Shown here piece by piece: positions 25,532 to 34,221 of a stretch of 64,000 nt of DNA. Source of the DNA: Rubrivivax sp. (GTDB lineage Bacteria > Pseudomonadota > Gammaproteobacteria > Burkholderiales > Burkholderiaceae); NCBI GenBank assembly GCA_016790225.1, contig JAEUOZ010000038.1, forward strand, positions 1 to 64,000, given 5' to 3'. The notes under the pieces were generated by a model. The model ran no database searches. It saw only the letters and a program-made list of their open reading frames with translations, and was not told where the DNA came from. The number at the start of each line of letters is the position of its first letter. The stretch's first letter is position 1. A program made the translations under genes and the position numbers.

Positions 25532-27405
25532 GTGCCACCGGCGCAGGGACGGGCGGACTGCTGCGCTTCATCACGTGCGGCTCGGTCGACGACGGCAAGA
25601 GCACGCTGATCGGGCGGCTGTTGTACGAGACGCAGCTCCTCTACGACGATCACGTGGCGGCCCTGGAGGCCGACTCCCGCCGCTGGGGCACCCAGGGCGA
25701 GGCGCTCGACTTCGCGCTGCTGGTCGATGGTCTCGCTGCCGAGCGCGAGCAGGGCATCACGATCGATGTCGCCTACCGATTCTTCGCTACCACCCGGCGC
25801 AAGTTCATCGTCGCCGACACACCCGGTCACGAGCAGTACACGCGCAACATGGTCACCGGTGCTTCGACGGCCGACCTGGCCGTGGTGCTCGTCGATGCCC
25901 GAAAGGGCGTTCTGAGGCAGACGCGGCGCCACAGCCTGATCGTGCAGCTTCTTGGCCTGCAGCACGTGGTGCTGGCCGTGAACAAGTTGGACCTGGTCGA
26001 CGACCCGGCAGCGGTGTTCGCCGCCATCGAGGCCGAGTACCGCGAGTTCGGGCAGCGCATCGGGCTGCCGGAAGTGCTGGCCATTCCGCTGTCAGGCTTG
26101 CGGGGAGACAACGTCGTGGTGCGCAGTCCGCTGCTTGCCTGGTATGCCGGGCCGACCCTGCTCGAGGCCCTGGAGCGCTGCGTGATCGATCAGGCACGCC
26201 AGGCTGCCTTCCCGCTGCGGTTGCCAGTCCAGGGCGTGCTGCGGCCGGACGCCGGATTCCGCGGCTACACCGGTCTGGTGGCGGCCGGGCGCATGCGGCC
26301 GGGCGATCCGGTGATCGTGCTTCCGTCGGGCCGACGCACCCGGATCGCGCGCATCGTCGGTCAGCAAGCCGACGAGCCCGATTGGCAGGAGGCGGCAGCC
26401 GGACAGTCGGTGACACTGACGCTGACCGACGACGTGGACGTCTCGCGCGGTGACGTGATCGCCGCGCCCGACGCTCCACCCGAGGTGGCCGACCAGTTCG
26501 AATGCCAGATGGTCTGGATGGGCGACGAGCCGATGCTGCCCGGTCGGCCCTACCTGATGAAGATCGGCAGCGCGACGGTGGGCTGCAGCGTGACGGCCCT
26601 GAAGCACCGGCTCGAGATCGACACCTTCGAGCGCCTGGCTGCAGCGACGCTAGGGCTCAACGAGATCGGACTCGTCACGATCGCCCTCGACCGGCCGCTG
26701 CCCTTTGAACCCTATGCGGTCAACCGCGAACTGGGCGGATTCATCGTCATCGATCGCCACAGCCACCATACCGTCGGCGCGGGTCTGCTGCGCTTCGCGC
26801 TGCGTCGCGCCAGCAACGTCCACTGGCAGGCACTCGACGTGGACCGCTCCGCCCGTGCTGCCCTGCTGGGCCAGCGACCGTTCGCCGTCTGGCTGACGGG
26901 GCTGTCGGGCAGCGGCAAGAGCACGCTGGCGAACGCGCTGGCGCGCCGACTGCATGGAACGGGACGCCTCACCTACGTTCTCGATGGCGACAACGTCCGC
27001 CACGGACTGAACCGCGACCTGGGCTTCACCGACGCCGATCGCGTCGAGAACATCCGCCGCGTCGCCGAGGTGGCCAGGCTGATGGTCGACGCCGGGCTCA
27101 TCGTCATCACCGCCTTCATCTCGCCGTTCCGCGCCGAACGCGAGCTGGCACGGTCCCGGTTCGCGGAGGGCGAGTTCATGGAGGTGCACGTCGACGTGCC
27201 GCTGGAACTGGCCGAGGCGCGCGATCCGAAGGGGCTGTACGCCAAGGCACGGCGAGGCGAACTGCCGCACTTCACCGGCATCGACTCGCCCTACGAGGCG
27301 CCCGAGCGGCCCGAACTGCGAGTCGATGCGTCGTCGCTGCCACCGGAGGCGGCGGCGGACCAGGTCATCGAGGAACTCCGACGGCGCGAGCTTCTCGGGC
27401 CCTGA
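25528..27405 (+). CDS. cysNC: bifunctional sulfate adenylyltransferase subunit 1 / adenylylsulfate kinase (CysNC)
   Basis: A 625-aa fusion of the CysN GTPase with the CysC APS kinase, giving PAPS from APS. The TTG start overlaps the cysD stop (TTGA) with GGAGG at 25516-25520. The GTPase part shows [10 protein letters not shown] (Walker A), [12 protein letters not shown] (G3) and NKLDLV (G4), followed by EF-Tu-like beta-barrel domains. The kinase part begins near residue 455 with its own P-loop GLSGSGKST and contains [16 protein letters not shown] and ISPFRAERE. The single-chain CysNC form paired with CysD is common in proteobacteria. Both catalytic halves look intact. Confidence 0.93.
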   Translation: MSATGAGTGGLLRFITCGSVDDGKSTLIGRLLYETQLLYDDHVAALEADSRRWGTQGEALDFALLVDGLAAEREQGITIDVAYRFFATTRRKFIVADTPGHEQYTRNMVTGASTADLAVVLVDARKGVLRQTRRHSLIVQLLGLQHVVLAVNKLDLVDDPAAVFAAIEAEYREFGQRIGLPEVLAIPLSGLRGDNVVVRSPLLAWYAGPTLLEALERCVIDQARQAAFPLRLPVQGVLRPDAGFRGYTGLVAAGRMRPGDPVIVLPSGRRTRIARIVGQQADEPDWQEAAAGQSVTLTLTDDVDVSRGDVIAAPDAPPEVADQFECQMVWMGDEPMLPGRPYLMKIGSATVGCSVTALKHRLEIDTFERLAAATLGLNEIGLVTIALDRPLPFEPYAVNRELGGFIVIDRHSHHTVGAGLLRFALRRASNVHWQALDVDRSARAALLGQRPFAVWLTGLSGSGKSTLANALARRLHGTGRLTYVLDGDNVRHGLNRDLGFTDADRVENIRRVAEVARLMVDAGLIVITAFISPFRAERELARSRFAEGEFMEVHVDVPLELAEARDPKGLYAKARRGELPHFTGIDSPYEAPERPELRVDASSLPPEAAADQVIEELRRRELLGP

Positions 27406-27528
27406 CGGGCTGCCGGACCGGCTGGTACCGTTCCCGCCAGAGCCGGCCGCGCAAATCTGAACACGGCACAAGGTGGAAGAACTGCTCCGCTGGGCGAGGA
27501 TGGATCCCGAGACGAAGGAGCAGGAAGC

Positions 27529-27591
27529 ATGAGCAGGAGACCACGCCGCAACCACTCAGCGGCGTTCAAGGCCAAGTTGTGTCGTCGCTGA
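27529..27591 (+). pseudogene. truncated IS3-family transposase OrfA remnant
   Basis: The 20-codon frame starting at the ATG at 27529 encodes MSRRPRRNHSAAFKAK and then diverges to a stop. RRPRRNHxxAFKAKVA is the conserved N-terminus of IS3-type OrfA proteins, and GAAGGAGCAGGAAGC upstream is a normal ribosome binding site. Only about 16 residues are recognisable; no inverted repeats or OrfB sequence follow before the convergent acyl-CoA ligase gene. This is a relic of an insertion sequence in the 250-bp space between cysNC and the ligase. Confidence 0.6.
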
Positions 27592-27657
27592 TCGCATCAA
27601 GGCCGATCGCCATCGACCTGCGCTGCGGCCCCTTGCGCAGCAGAGGATCCGTCGTGC

Positions 27658-29232
27658 TCAAGGCAGCGGCGCCGCCCGATCCGACGTGCCAGCGTGCTCG
27701 CTCGCCCATTGCTGACGAAGCACGTTCTTTGCCACCTTGTTCGTCGTGCCCCTTGGCAGCTGGTCGACGAACCGGACATGGCGCGGCTTCTTGAAGCTGG
27801 CCAGCAGACTGGCGCAGTGCCGGATGATGCCCTGCTCGTCGAGCGCGCAATCCGATTCGGTGACGACGAAGGCCGCCACCGCTTCGCCCCAGTGTGCATC
27901 GGGCACGCCGATCACGCCGACCTCGACCACGCCGTCGAGCACCGCAATCACCTGTTCCACCTCGATCGGGTAGACATTCTCGCCACCGGTCTTGAGTACG
28001 TCCTTGCGTCGGCCGGCGATCCACACGAAGCCTTCGTCGTCGCGCCAGGCCAGGTCACCGGTCAGCCACCATCCCTGACGGAACTGAGCAGCCGTTTCGG
28101 CCGGGCGGTTCCAGTAGCCAGGGGTGACGAAAGGACTGCGGACGGCCAGTTCGCCGACCTCGCCAGCGCCCAGCGGCCGGCCTGCTTCGTCTTCGATCCT
28201 GATCTGGACGCTGTAGGACTCTCGCCCGACCGATCCGATCTTGCGCCGGGCCTCATGCGGATCGAGAAAGGTCGTGACCGGTCCGCCCTCGGTGCTTCCG
28301 TAGTTGTTGATGAACCGGGCCTGCGGAAAGCGGTCGAGCGTGCCCTCGATCACCGGCACCGGAGCAGCCTCCCCGCCCGTGATGATCAGCCGCAGGCTGC
28401 TGAGGTCCAGGGCCGGATCGGCTGGCGTGGCGAGCACGCGCTTGAGCATCGTCGGGTAGATCGGGACCACGGTGCCCCGCTGCTGCGCAATCGCCGACAA
28501 GAGCTTGTGCGGATCGAACCCGCGCGACTCGCCCAACGCGACGCAGCCGCCGCGAAACAGCAGCGGCAGCGCCAGATCCATCAAGGGACCGCAGTGGAAC
28601 AGCGGACCGAACACGACCGTGACGTCGTCGCTGGTGAGCGCGAAGTCGATGATCTTGGCGGCGCACGACGCCAGCGTGGTGGCGTGCGTGAAGATGATGC
28701 CCTTCGGCAGGCCGGTGGTGCCGGACGAGTGCATCAGCATCAGCACCGCGTCGGCGGCGGGCAGCGTGGCCAGCGGCCGTGGCTCGTGCGCATCGAGCCA
28801 GCGCTCGTACGGGTGGTCCGGGCCGGCGGGCGCGGCCGCCGGGCCGTCGTCGACCCACTGCAGCTCAGCCGGGAAGGCCGGAAGCTCGCGCAGCGTGCCC
28901 AGCAGACTGGCGAAGGATTCGCCGGCGATCAGCAGGCGTGGCGTACAGGCGTCGATGATGCGCGCGACCTCTGGCGCGACCAGCCTGAAATTGATCGGCA
29001 CGAAGATCGCGCCGAGCTGCGCGCAGCCGAACAGCGCCTCGAAGAATGCCGGGCCGTTGTGGAGCATCGCCGCCACCCGATCGCCGGGACGGATGCCAAG
29101 CGCATGCAGGGCGCGGGCCAATCGGCAGGCACGCTCATGCAGCAGGGCGTAGCCGATGCGGCGTGGACCGAAGATCACGGCGGTTTGTCCGGGCCGGCGT
29201 TGGGCCTGGATCGCCAGCTGGGCGGCGATCAT
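27658..29232 (-). CDS. acyl-CoA synthetase / AMP-dependent ligase
   Basis: A 524-aa class I adenylate-forming enzyme that activates a carboxylic acid to its CoA thioester. The phosphate loop MHSSGTTGLPKG, the NNYGSTEGG motif, TGDLAWRDDEGFVWIAGRRKD and the C-terminal catalytic lysine region RGTTNKVAKNVLR are all intact. The ATG at 29232 overlaps the stop of the upstream permease gene, so it is the last gene of a leftward operon with a branched-chain-type ABC transporter. That context suggests an imported aromatic or aliphatic acid as substrate, but the sequence alone does not identify it; feruloyl-, cyclohexane- or medium-chain acyl-CoA ligases share these features. Confidence 0.85.
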   Translation of the reverse strand: MIAAQLAIQAQRRPGQTAVIFGPRRIGYALLHERACRLARALHALGIRPGDRVAAMLHNGPAFFEALFGCAQLGAIFVPINFRLVAPEVARIIDACTPRLLIAGESFASLLGTLRELPAFPAELQWVDDGPAAAPAGPDHPYERWLDAHEPRPLATLPAADAVLMLMHSSGTTGLPKGIIFTHATTLASCAAKIIDFALTSDDVTVVFGPLFHCGPLMDLALPLLFRGGCVALGESRGFDPHKLLSAIAQQRGTVVPIYPTMLKRVLATPADPALDLSSLRLIITGGEAAPVPVIEGTLDRFPQARFINNYGSTEGGPVTTFLDPHEARRKIGSVGRESYSVQIRIEDEAGRPLGAGEVGELAVRSPFVTPGYWNRPAETAAQFRQGWWLTGDLAWRDDEGFVWIAGRRKDVLKTGGENVYPIEVEQVIAVLDGVVEVGVIGVPDAHWGEAVAAFVVTESDCALDEQGIIRHCASLLASFKKPRHVRFVDQLPRGTTNKVAKNVLRQQWASEHAGTSDRAAPLP

Positions 29233-30275
29233 GATCGTTCCTGCCTTTCCGGCGATTCCGCTTGCCGCGGCCGATGCCCCACGAGCCATCTCCCGCGCCG
29301 CAGTGCGGCGCCGAAGCCATCGGGAAACACGAGGATGATGGCCATGATCAGCAGCCCCATCGCCCCGAGGTGCCAGTTCAGCAGTTTGCTCCAGGTCAGG
29401 TTGGCGAGCAGCTCCACGACGAAGGCCCCGAACACCGGCCCGAACACTGTGCCCGCACCGCCCAGCAGCAGGATCACGAAGGCCTTGACCGACATGCCCA
29501 GGTCGAACATCGAAGGAGGATCGATGTAGGTCAACCACCAGGCCTGCATCGCACCAACGGCTGCCGTCATCGCTGCGCTGAGCGTCCAGGCCACGGTCTT
29601 GTAGCGCGTGGTGTGCAGGCCACTGGCCTCCGCCTTTGCTTCATTGTCGCGAATGGCCCGGCAGCCCAGCCCCAGTTGACGGCGGTCGAACTCCCAGACC
29701 ACCCAGGTGGCCGCCAGCATGGCGGCCAGCAGCAGGTAGTAGAAGCGCACCGCGTTGAACAGCGGGCCGCCTTCTGGCAGCGGCAGGGACAGGCCCATGC
29801 CACCGCCGGTCAGCGGTGTGGCATTGGCCACCACTTCGCGCATGGCCTCGTTCAAGCCCAGCGTGGCGATGGCGAAGTAATGGCCCCTCAGGCGCAGCAA
29901 GGGCGGCCCGATTGCAAGCACCAGCAGCACGGCCAGGAGAACCGCGGCGGCGGCCGCAGCGGCAAACGTCCAGCCGGCCTTGCCCATCAGCACGGCCGTC
30001 GTGTAGCCGCCGATGCCGAAAAAGACGATGTTGCCGAATGCCGGGTAACCGGTATAGCCGGCCATCAGGTTGATGCCTTGGGCCACCACCGCGATCGTGA
30101 ACACCGCGGCCAGCACGCGCAAGGCGTAGGCGTTGAGCACCCCCGGTGCGGCCAGCAACAGCAGCACCGCCAGGGCGATCAACCAGGGCTGCACCCGCCA
30201 TCGCGGCGAGCGTGCCGCGGCGTGCTGCGGCGTACCGGCCTCAGCGGGCACGGGCTTCGCCCGCATGGCGGCCAC
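29229..30275 (-). CDS. livM: branched-chain (LivM-type) ABC transporter permease
   Basis: A 348-aa inner-membrane permease. Helices include WLIALAVLLLLAAPGVLNAYAL and an alanine-rich helix near residue 110. The LivM-type motif is LRGHYFAIATLGLNEAMREVV, and the cytoplasmic loop CRAIRDNEAKAEASGL contacts the ATPase. The last helices are followed by the conserved VFPDGFGAALRRGR. The 5' end overlaps the end of the LivH-type gene by 35 nt; a Met three codons in (30266) is an alternative start. The matching ATPases are on the opposite strand from 32594. Confidence 0.87.
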   Translation of the reverse strand: MAAMRAKPVPAEAGTPQHAAARSPRWRVQPWLIALAVLLLLAAPGVLNAYALRVLAAVFTIAVVAQGINLMAGYTGYPAFGNIVFFGIGGYTTAVLMGKAGWTFAAAAAAAVLLAVLLVLAIGPPLLRLRGHYFAIATLGLNEAMREVVANATPLTGGGMGLSLPLPEGGPLFNAVRFYYLLLAAMLAATWVVWEFDRRQLGLGCRAIRDNEAKAEASGLHTTRYKTVAWTLSAAMTAAVGAMQAWWLTYIDPPSMFDLGMSVKAFVILLLGGAGTVFGPVFGAFVVELLANLTWSKLLNWHLGAMGLLIMAIILVFPDGFGAALRRGRWLVGHRPRQAESPERQERS

Positions 30276-31122
30276 CGAACAAGCCGCGCGGGCGTGCGAG
30301 CAGGATGGCCAGCAGCATCAGGAAGCTGACCGCATCCCGCAGTCCCGGTGCGCCCAGGCCCGACACCAGGTTCTCGCAGACGCCGAGCACCACCGCCGCG
30401 ACGATCGTCCCCACCATGCTGCCCAGGCCGCCGAGCAGCACGATGACGAACGACTTCATCGTGAAACTGTCACCGGTGATCGGCGAGAAGGAGTACAGCG
30501 CCGCCATCAGCGTGCCTGCGGCGCCGGCCAGACCCGCACCGATGCCGAAGGCCAGCGCCCGCACCCGGCGCGCGTCAATGCCCAGCGTGGCCGCGGCACG
30601 GGGGTTCTGCGCCACTGCGCGGATGGCGTTGCCGCTGCGGGTGCGGCTCATGTAGAGGTGCAGCAGCGCGGTGAGCCCGAGCGCGACGGCGAACACCGCG
30701 ATCCGGGTCCAAGGCAGTCGCAGCCCGCCGACTTCGAGCGCGGCGCTGGCATACGGCATCGTCACCGCGCGGACATCGGCACTGAAGAGCTGCAGCAGGA
30801 TGTTCACCAGCACCATGTTCAGACCGAAGGTCAGCACCAGGGTCATGATCAGCGAGGCGCGGATCACTCGCTCGAGCAGGTAGCGCTGCAACAGGTAGCC
30901 GATGACAAACAGCAAGCCTGCCGACAGCGGGATGGTCAGGAAGGGGTCGATGCCGGTGAGGACATGCAGCCACCAGCTGAAGTAGGCGCCGATCAGGATC
31001 ATCGCTCCGTGCGCGAGGTTGACCAGCCCGGTGACCCCCCAGATCACCGAGAAGCTGATGGCCATGCAGGCATAGAGCCCACCCAGCAGCACGCCCGAGA
31101 GGACGATCTGCAGCGTCAGCAT
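30241..31122 (-). CDS. livH: branched-chain (LivH-type) ABC transporter permease
   Basis: A 293-aa permease subunit with eight or so helices. The start LTLQIVLSGVLLGGLYACMAISF, the NLAHGAMILIGAY motif and the coupling loop SRTRSGNAIRAVAQNPRAA identify the LivH family. The GGLGSMVGTIVAAVVLGVCENL helix near the C-terminus is also typical. It lies 34 nt downstream of the binding-protein gene and overlaps the LivM-type gene. With LivM it forms the membrane channel of the importer. Confidence 0.88.
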   Translation of the reverse strand: MLTLQIVLSGVLLGGLYACMAISFSVIWGVTGLVNLAHGAMILIGAYFSWWLHVLTGIDPFLTIPLSAGLLFVIGYLLQRYLLERVIRASLIMTLVLTFGLNMVLVNILLQLFSADVRAVTMPYASAALEVGGLRLPWTRIAVFAVALGLTALLHLYMSRTRSGNAIRAVAQNPRAAATLGIDARRVRALAFGIGAGLAGAAGTLMAALYSFSPITGDSFTMKSFVIVLLGGLGSMVGTIVAAVVLGVCENLVSGLGAPGLRDAVSFLMLLAILLARPRGLFGGRHAGEARAR

Positions 31123-31156
31123 GGCAGCACTCGCGCCGCCACCGCGGCGCGGCGGG

Positions 31157-32410
31157 TCATCGCGCGGTCATCGGGTAAACGAAGCGAGCCTTGGCCCCCT
31201 CGACCGGGAAGACGACGACCGGCTTGCCGTTCTGCAGCTGCACGACCGACATGCCCTTGGCGATGTTCTGCCCCATCTCGTTGAAGCGCACGGGGCCGTA
31301 GGCCGTCATGATGTTGGTCTGCGCCAGCGCGTCGCGCACCTTCTTCGGATCCAGCGAGTCGGCCCTTTCGATCGCCCGCTGGTAGACCTGCAGCGCGGCG
31401 GTCGACTGAGGCGGGTGATAGTCGCACTCTCGGCCGAGGCGCTCGCGGCACAGCGAGGCGTACTCAGCAGCCGTCCAGCCGAAGATCTCGTCCTTCCAGG
31501 GCATGTCCGAGGTCCATTGCACCGGTTCGAGGATGTTCTCCGCGCGGGGTCCGAGCGCCTCGACAAATCCCGGCAACGTGGGGCCGAGGGTGAAGCCGAT
31601 CATCTTCAGCGGCACCTTCTGCTCCGAGGTCTGCCGCGCCAGCACGATCATGTCGCCGGTGTAGCCGCCGGCGATCAAGGCGTCCGGGTTGCGCGCCTTC
31701 ATCGCCTCGATCATGGCCGCAAAGTCCTTGGTGCCGGTCGGGTAGGCCTCCTTGTAGACCACCTCCAGGCCGGCGGCCTTGGCCTGGCGTTCCGCAGCGT
31801 CGATCGCGGCCTGCGGGAACAGGGCGTTCTCGTGGATCAGCGCCACGCGCTGCGCCTTGGGGCTGGCCTGAGACGCCATCCTGATCATGTTGGCGGTGTA
31901 CTGGTCCACCGGCGTGAGCGTGGCGAACAGGTGCTTGAAGCCGCGCGCATACACGTTCGACGCTGCCGCATGCGCGGCCACCATCGGCAACTGGTACTTT
32001 TCGGTGACGGCGCTGGCGGCAAAGGTGATGCCGCTGGAATAGGGTCCTAGCAACAGCTTGACGCCATCCTCGTTGATCAGCTTCTCGTAGAGCCTGACCG
32101 AGGTAGCAGCATCGCTCTGGTCGTCGTAGTACTTGATCTCGACCCGATGCGGCTTGCCGCCGACCTTGATGCCGCCACGCTTGTTGATCTCTTCGACATA
32201 GAGGTCGTAGCCCACCTTGACCTGACGGCCTTCGGTCGACACGCGGCCGGTCAGCGAGAGCGCTGCGCCGAAGGTGATCGTGGGCTGCTGCTGCGCATGG
32301 GCCGAAGGCAGCCAGGCGGCCGCGGTCGACAGGATCGCTGCGGCGACCCCGAATACTGCGCGACGGCGCGATCTGGCGGGACAGGCGGATGCCTTTTCGG
32401 CAAGGAACAT
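31157..32410 (-). CDS. livK: LivK-type periplasmic substrate-binding protein
   Basis: A 417-aa periplasmic binding protein. A long basic N-terminus (SRRRAVFGVAAAIL) is followed by a signal peptide ending at PSAHA. The mature protein opens with ITFGAALSLTGRVSTEGRQ, the usual first strand of leucine/amide-type binding proteins, and continues as two alpha/beta lobes (LLLGPYSSGITFAASAV, VALIHENALFPQAA, AGGYTGDMIVLAR). GGAGAAAC precedes the ATG. First gene of the leftward transporter operon; the ligand probably matches the CoA ligase substrate. Homologues bind amino acids, amides or aromatic acids, so the ligand is open. Confidence 0.87.
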   Translation of the reverse strand: MFLAEKASACPARSRRRAVFGVAAAILSTAAAWLPSAHAQQQPTITFGAALSLTGRVSTEGRQVKVGYDLYVEEINKRGGIKVGGKPHRVEIKYYDDQSDAATSVRLYEKLINEDGVKLLLGPYSSGITFAASAVTEKYQLPMVAAHAAASNVYARGFKHLFATLTPVDQYTANMIRMASQASPKAQRVALIHENALFPQAAIDAAERQAKAAGLEVVYKEAYPTGTKDFAAMIEAMKARNPDALIAGGYTGDMIVLARQTSEQKVPLKMIGFTLGPTLPGFVEALGPRAENILEPVQWTSDMPWKDEIFGWTAAEYASLCRERLGRECDYHPPQSTAALQVYQRAIERADSLDPKKVRDALAQTNIMTAYGPVRFNEMGQNIAKGMSVVQLQNGKPVVVFPVEGAKARFVYPMTAR

Positions 32411-32593
32411 GAGAGTTTCTCCAGCGACGGCGGGTCACAGATGCACGTGACAGCTCATGGCACAGGCGAATGCGAGTGACATCAGACTGACTTAGTGCTG
32501 CCAAATCATGTGACAGCTCAGGGCATCGGGAACGACAATTTAACATCAGGCTGTGACGGCTTATCCCCCGCTCTTCGCCACCATTCACCCAAC
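32411..32593. promoter_or_regulatory. divergent promoter region with duplicated block between the two Liv operons
   Basis: The 183-bp space between the divergent livK and livG genes holds an imperfect duplication with a 63-bp period: GTGACAGCTCATGGCA (32447-32462) and GTGACAGCTCAGGGCA (32510-32525), followed in each copy by ACATCAG-CTG (ACATCAGACTGACT near 32479 and ACATCAGGCTGTGA near 32533). The right copy includes an AT-rich GACAATTTAACATC. Duplicated sites in a shared intergenic region suggest binding of one regulator to control both operons. No regulator gene is adjacent. Confidence 0.45.
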
Positions 32594-33397
32594 ATGCAGC
32601 CGCCATCCGAGCCTGTCGAGCCCGTCGAGCAACAGCGCGTACCCGTCGATGACAAGCCGCCGCTGCTCGAGATCCGGGGCCTGAGCAAGCGCTTCGGCGG
32701 CGTGCGTGCGAACGACTCGATCAGCTTCGATGTCGCCGAGGGGGACCTGGTGGCCGTGATCGGTCCTAACGGGTCGGGCAAGACCACGCTCCTCAATGCG
32801 ATCTCCGGCCAGGCACCCCCCGATGCGGGAAGCGTTCGCTTCAACGGCCATGAACTCGCCGGTCGGACGCCGGCCGCGATCGCCCGGCTCGGCCTGGTGC
32901 GCACCTTTCAGCAAGCCGGTGTCTACGATGCCCTGACCGCGCTGGAGAACGTCCGGGCAAGTGTCGACCGCTCTGGCGAGAGGCTGCATCATCTCTGGCG
33001 ACGCGACGAGCCTGCGATCCTGACCGAAGCGATGCACTGCCTGGACTTCGTCGGCCTGGCCGATCGCTGCGGGCAGGTGGCCGGGGAGTTGTCGTACGGG
33101 CAACGCAAGCTGCTCGAGTTCGCGATGGCGCTGATGAGCCGTCCGAAGATGCTGCTCCTGGACGAGCCGACGGCTGGCGTGAGCCCGGTGATGGTGCCCG
33201 CGCTGGTGGCCACGCTGCAGCGCGTCAACGCCGAACTCGGCATCACCGTGCTGTTCATCGAACACAACATGTCGGTCGTCGCCACTCTCGCCCGTCGGGT
33301 GCACTGCCTGACCCAAGGTCGCTTGCTGAGTTCGGGCAGCCCGGATCAGGTTCGCGCCGATCCCCGTGTGCTCGAAGCCTATCTGGGTGGCGCATGA
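32594..33397 (+). CDS. livG: LivG-type ABC transporter ATP-binding protein
   Basis: A 267-aa ATPase. The ATG at 32594 gives a short polar N-terminus before LLEIRGLSKRFGGVRAND. Walker A (GPNGSGKTT), the signature LSYGQRKLLEFAMALMS, Walker B (MLLLDEPTAG) and the switch His (FIEHNMSVV) are all intact. GLVRTFQQAGVYDALTALENV is the LivG-specific Q-loop region. The stop overlaps the livF start. It works with the divergent permeases and binding protein encoded at 29229-32410. Confidence 0.9.
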   Translation: MQPPSEPVEPVEQQRVPVDDKPPLLEIRGLSKRFGGVRANDSISFDVAEGDLVAVIGPNGSGKTTLLNAISGQAPPDAGSVRFNGHELAGRTPAAIARLGLVRTFQQAGVYDALTALENVRASVDRSGERLHHLWRRDEPAILTEAMHCLDFVGLADRCGQVAGELSYGQRKLLEFAMALMSRPKMLLLDEPTAGVSPVMVPALVATLQRVNAELGITVLFIEHNMSVVATLARRVHCLTQGRLLSSGSPDQVRADPRVLEAYLGGA

Positions 33398-34221
33398 GCA
33401 GCCACGAGCCTTTGCTCGCAGCAGCCGGGAAGGACAGGTTGCCGGACGCCGCGAGCCACGGGACCGATCCCGCACACCTCGACGAACTGGCTGCCACGGG
33501 CGAGCCGCGGCTGCGCATCGACCGCCTGGCAGCCGGCTATGGCCGTGGCGACATCCTGCACGGCATCGATCTGCGGCTGGCGGCGGGGCAGTCGCTGTGC
33601 CTGGTGGGCCCCAACGGCGCAGGCAAGTCGACGGTGCTGAATGCGATATTCGGTCTGGCCGATGTGCACGGCGGCACGATGGCCGTCGATGGCCGTGTCA
33701 TCGATCCGCGCTGGCCCGCTGTCGAGCGAATGACGCGCTGCCGCATCGCCTACGTGCTGCAGGAGAGCTCGATCTTCCCGGACCTGAGCGTGGAGCAGAA
33801 CCTGCGGCTCGGAGGCTATGCGCTGGACGACCGGGCGCAGGTGACAGGCCTGGTCGAGGCCATCCTTCAACAGCACCCGCGCCTGGCCGACCGCCGCCAA
33901 GCCCAGGCCAAGGTGCTGTCCGGCGGCGAGCGGCGATTGCTGGAGATTGTCCGCGCGCTGATGCTGCGTCCGCGCCTGCTGCTGATCGACGAACCCTCGA
34001 TCGGGCTCGAGCCAAGGGCCGTGGTCCAGGTGTTCGACATGCTGCGTGCACTCCAGGCTTCCGACGGCCTGTCGATCCTGCTGGTCGAACAGAACGTGCG
34101 ACAAGGTCTGGCTTTTGCCGACCTGGGCTACGCGATGGTCGGCGGACGCGTCGTGGCGGCGGGCCGCGGCAGCGAGTTGCTGCGCGATCCTGCGATCGGC
34201 AGCCTGTTTCTCGGCGCATGA
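33394..34221 (+). CDS. livF: LivF-type ABC transporter ATP-binding protein
   Basis: A 275-aa ATPase, second nucleotide-binding subunit of the branched-chain-type importer. An N-terminal extension of about 40 residues precedes LRIDRLAAGYGRGDILHGID. Walker A is GPNGAGKST, the signature is LSGGERRLLEIVRALML, Walker B is LLLIDEPSIGL and the switch His sits in LVEQNVRQG as Gln (EQN, normal for LivF). The stop overlaps the start of the following GNAT/phosphotransferase-like gene (ATGA), suggesting that gene shares its regulation. Confidence 0.88.
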   Translation: MSSHEPLLAAAGKDRLPDAASHGTDPAHLDELAATGEPRLRIDRLAAGYGRGDILHGIDLRLAAGQSLCLVGPNGAGKSTVLNAIFGLADVHGGTMAVDGRVIDPRWPAVERMTRCRIAYVLQESSIFPDLSVEQNLRLGGYALDDRAQVTGLVEAILQQHPRLADRRQAQAKVLSGGERRLLEIVRALMLRPRLLLIDEPSIGLEPRAVVQVFDMLRALQASDGLSILLVEQNVRQGLAFADLGYAMVGGRVVAAGRGSELLRDPAIGSLFLGA

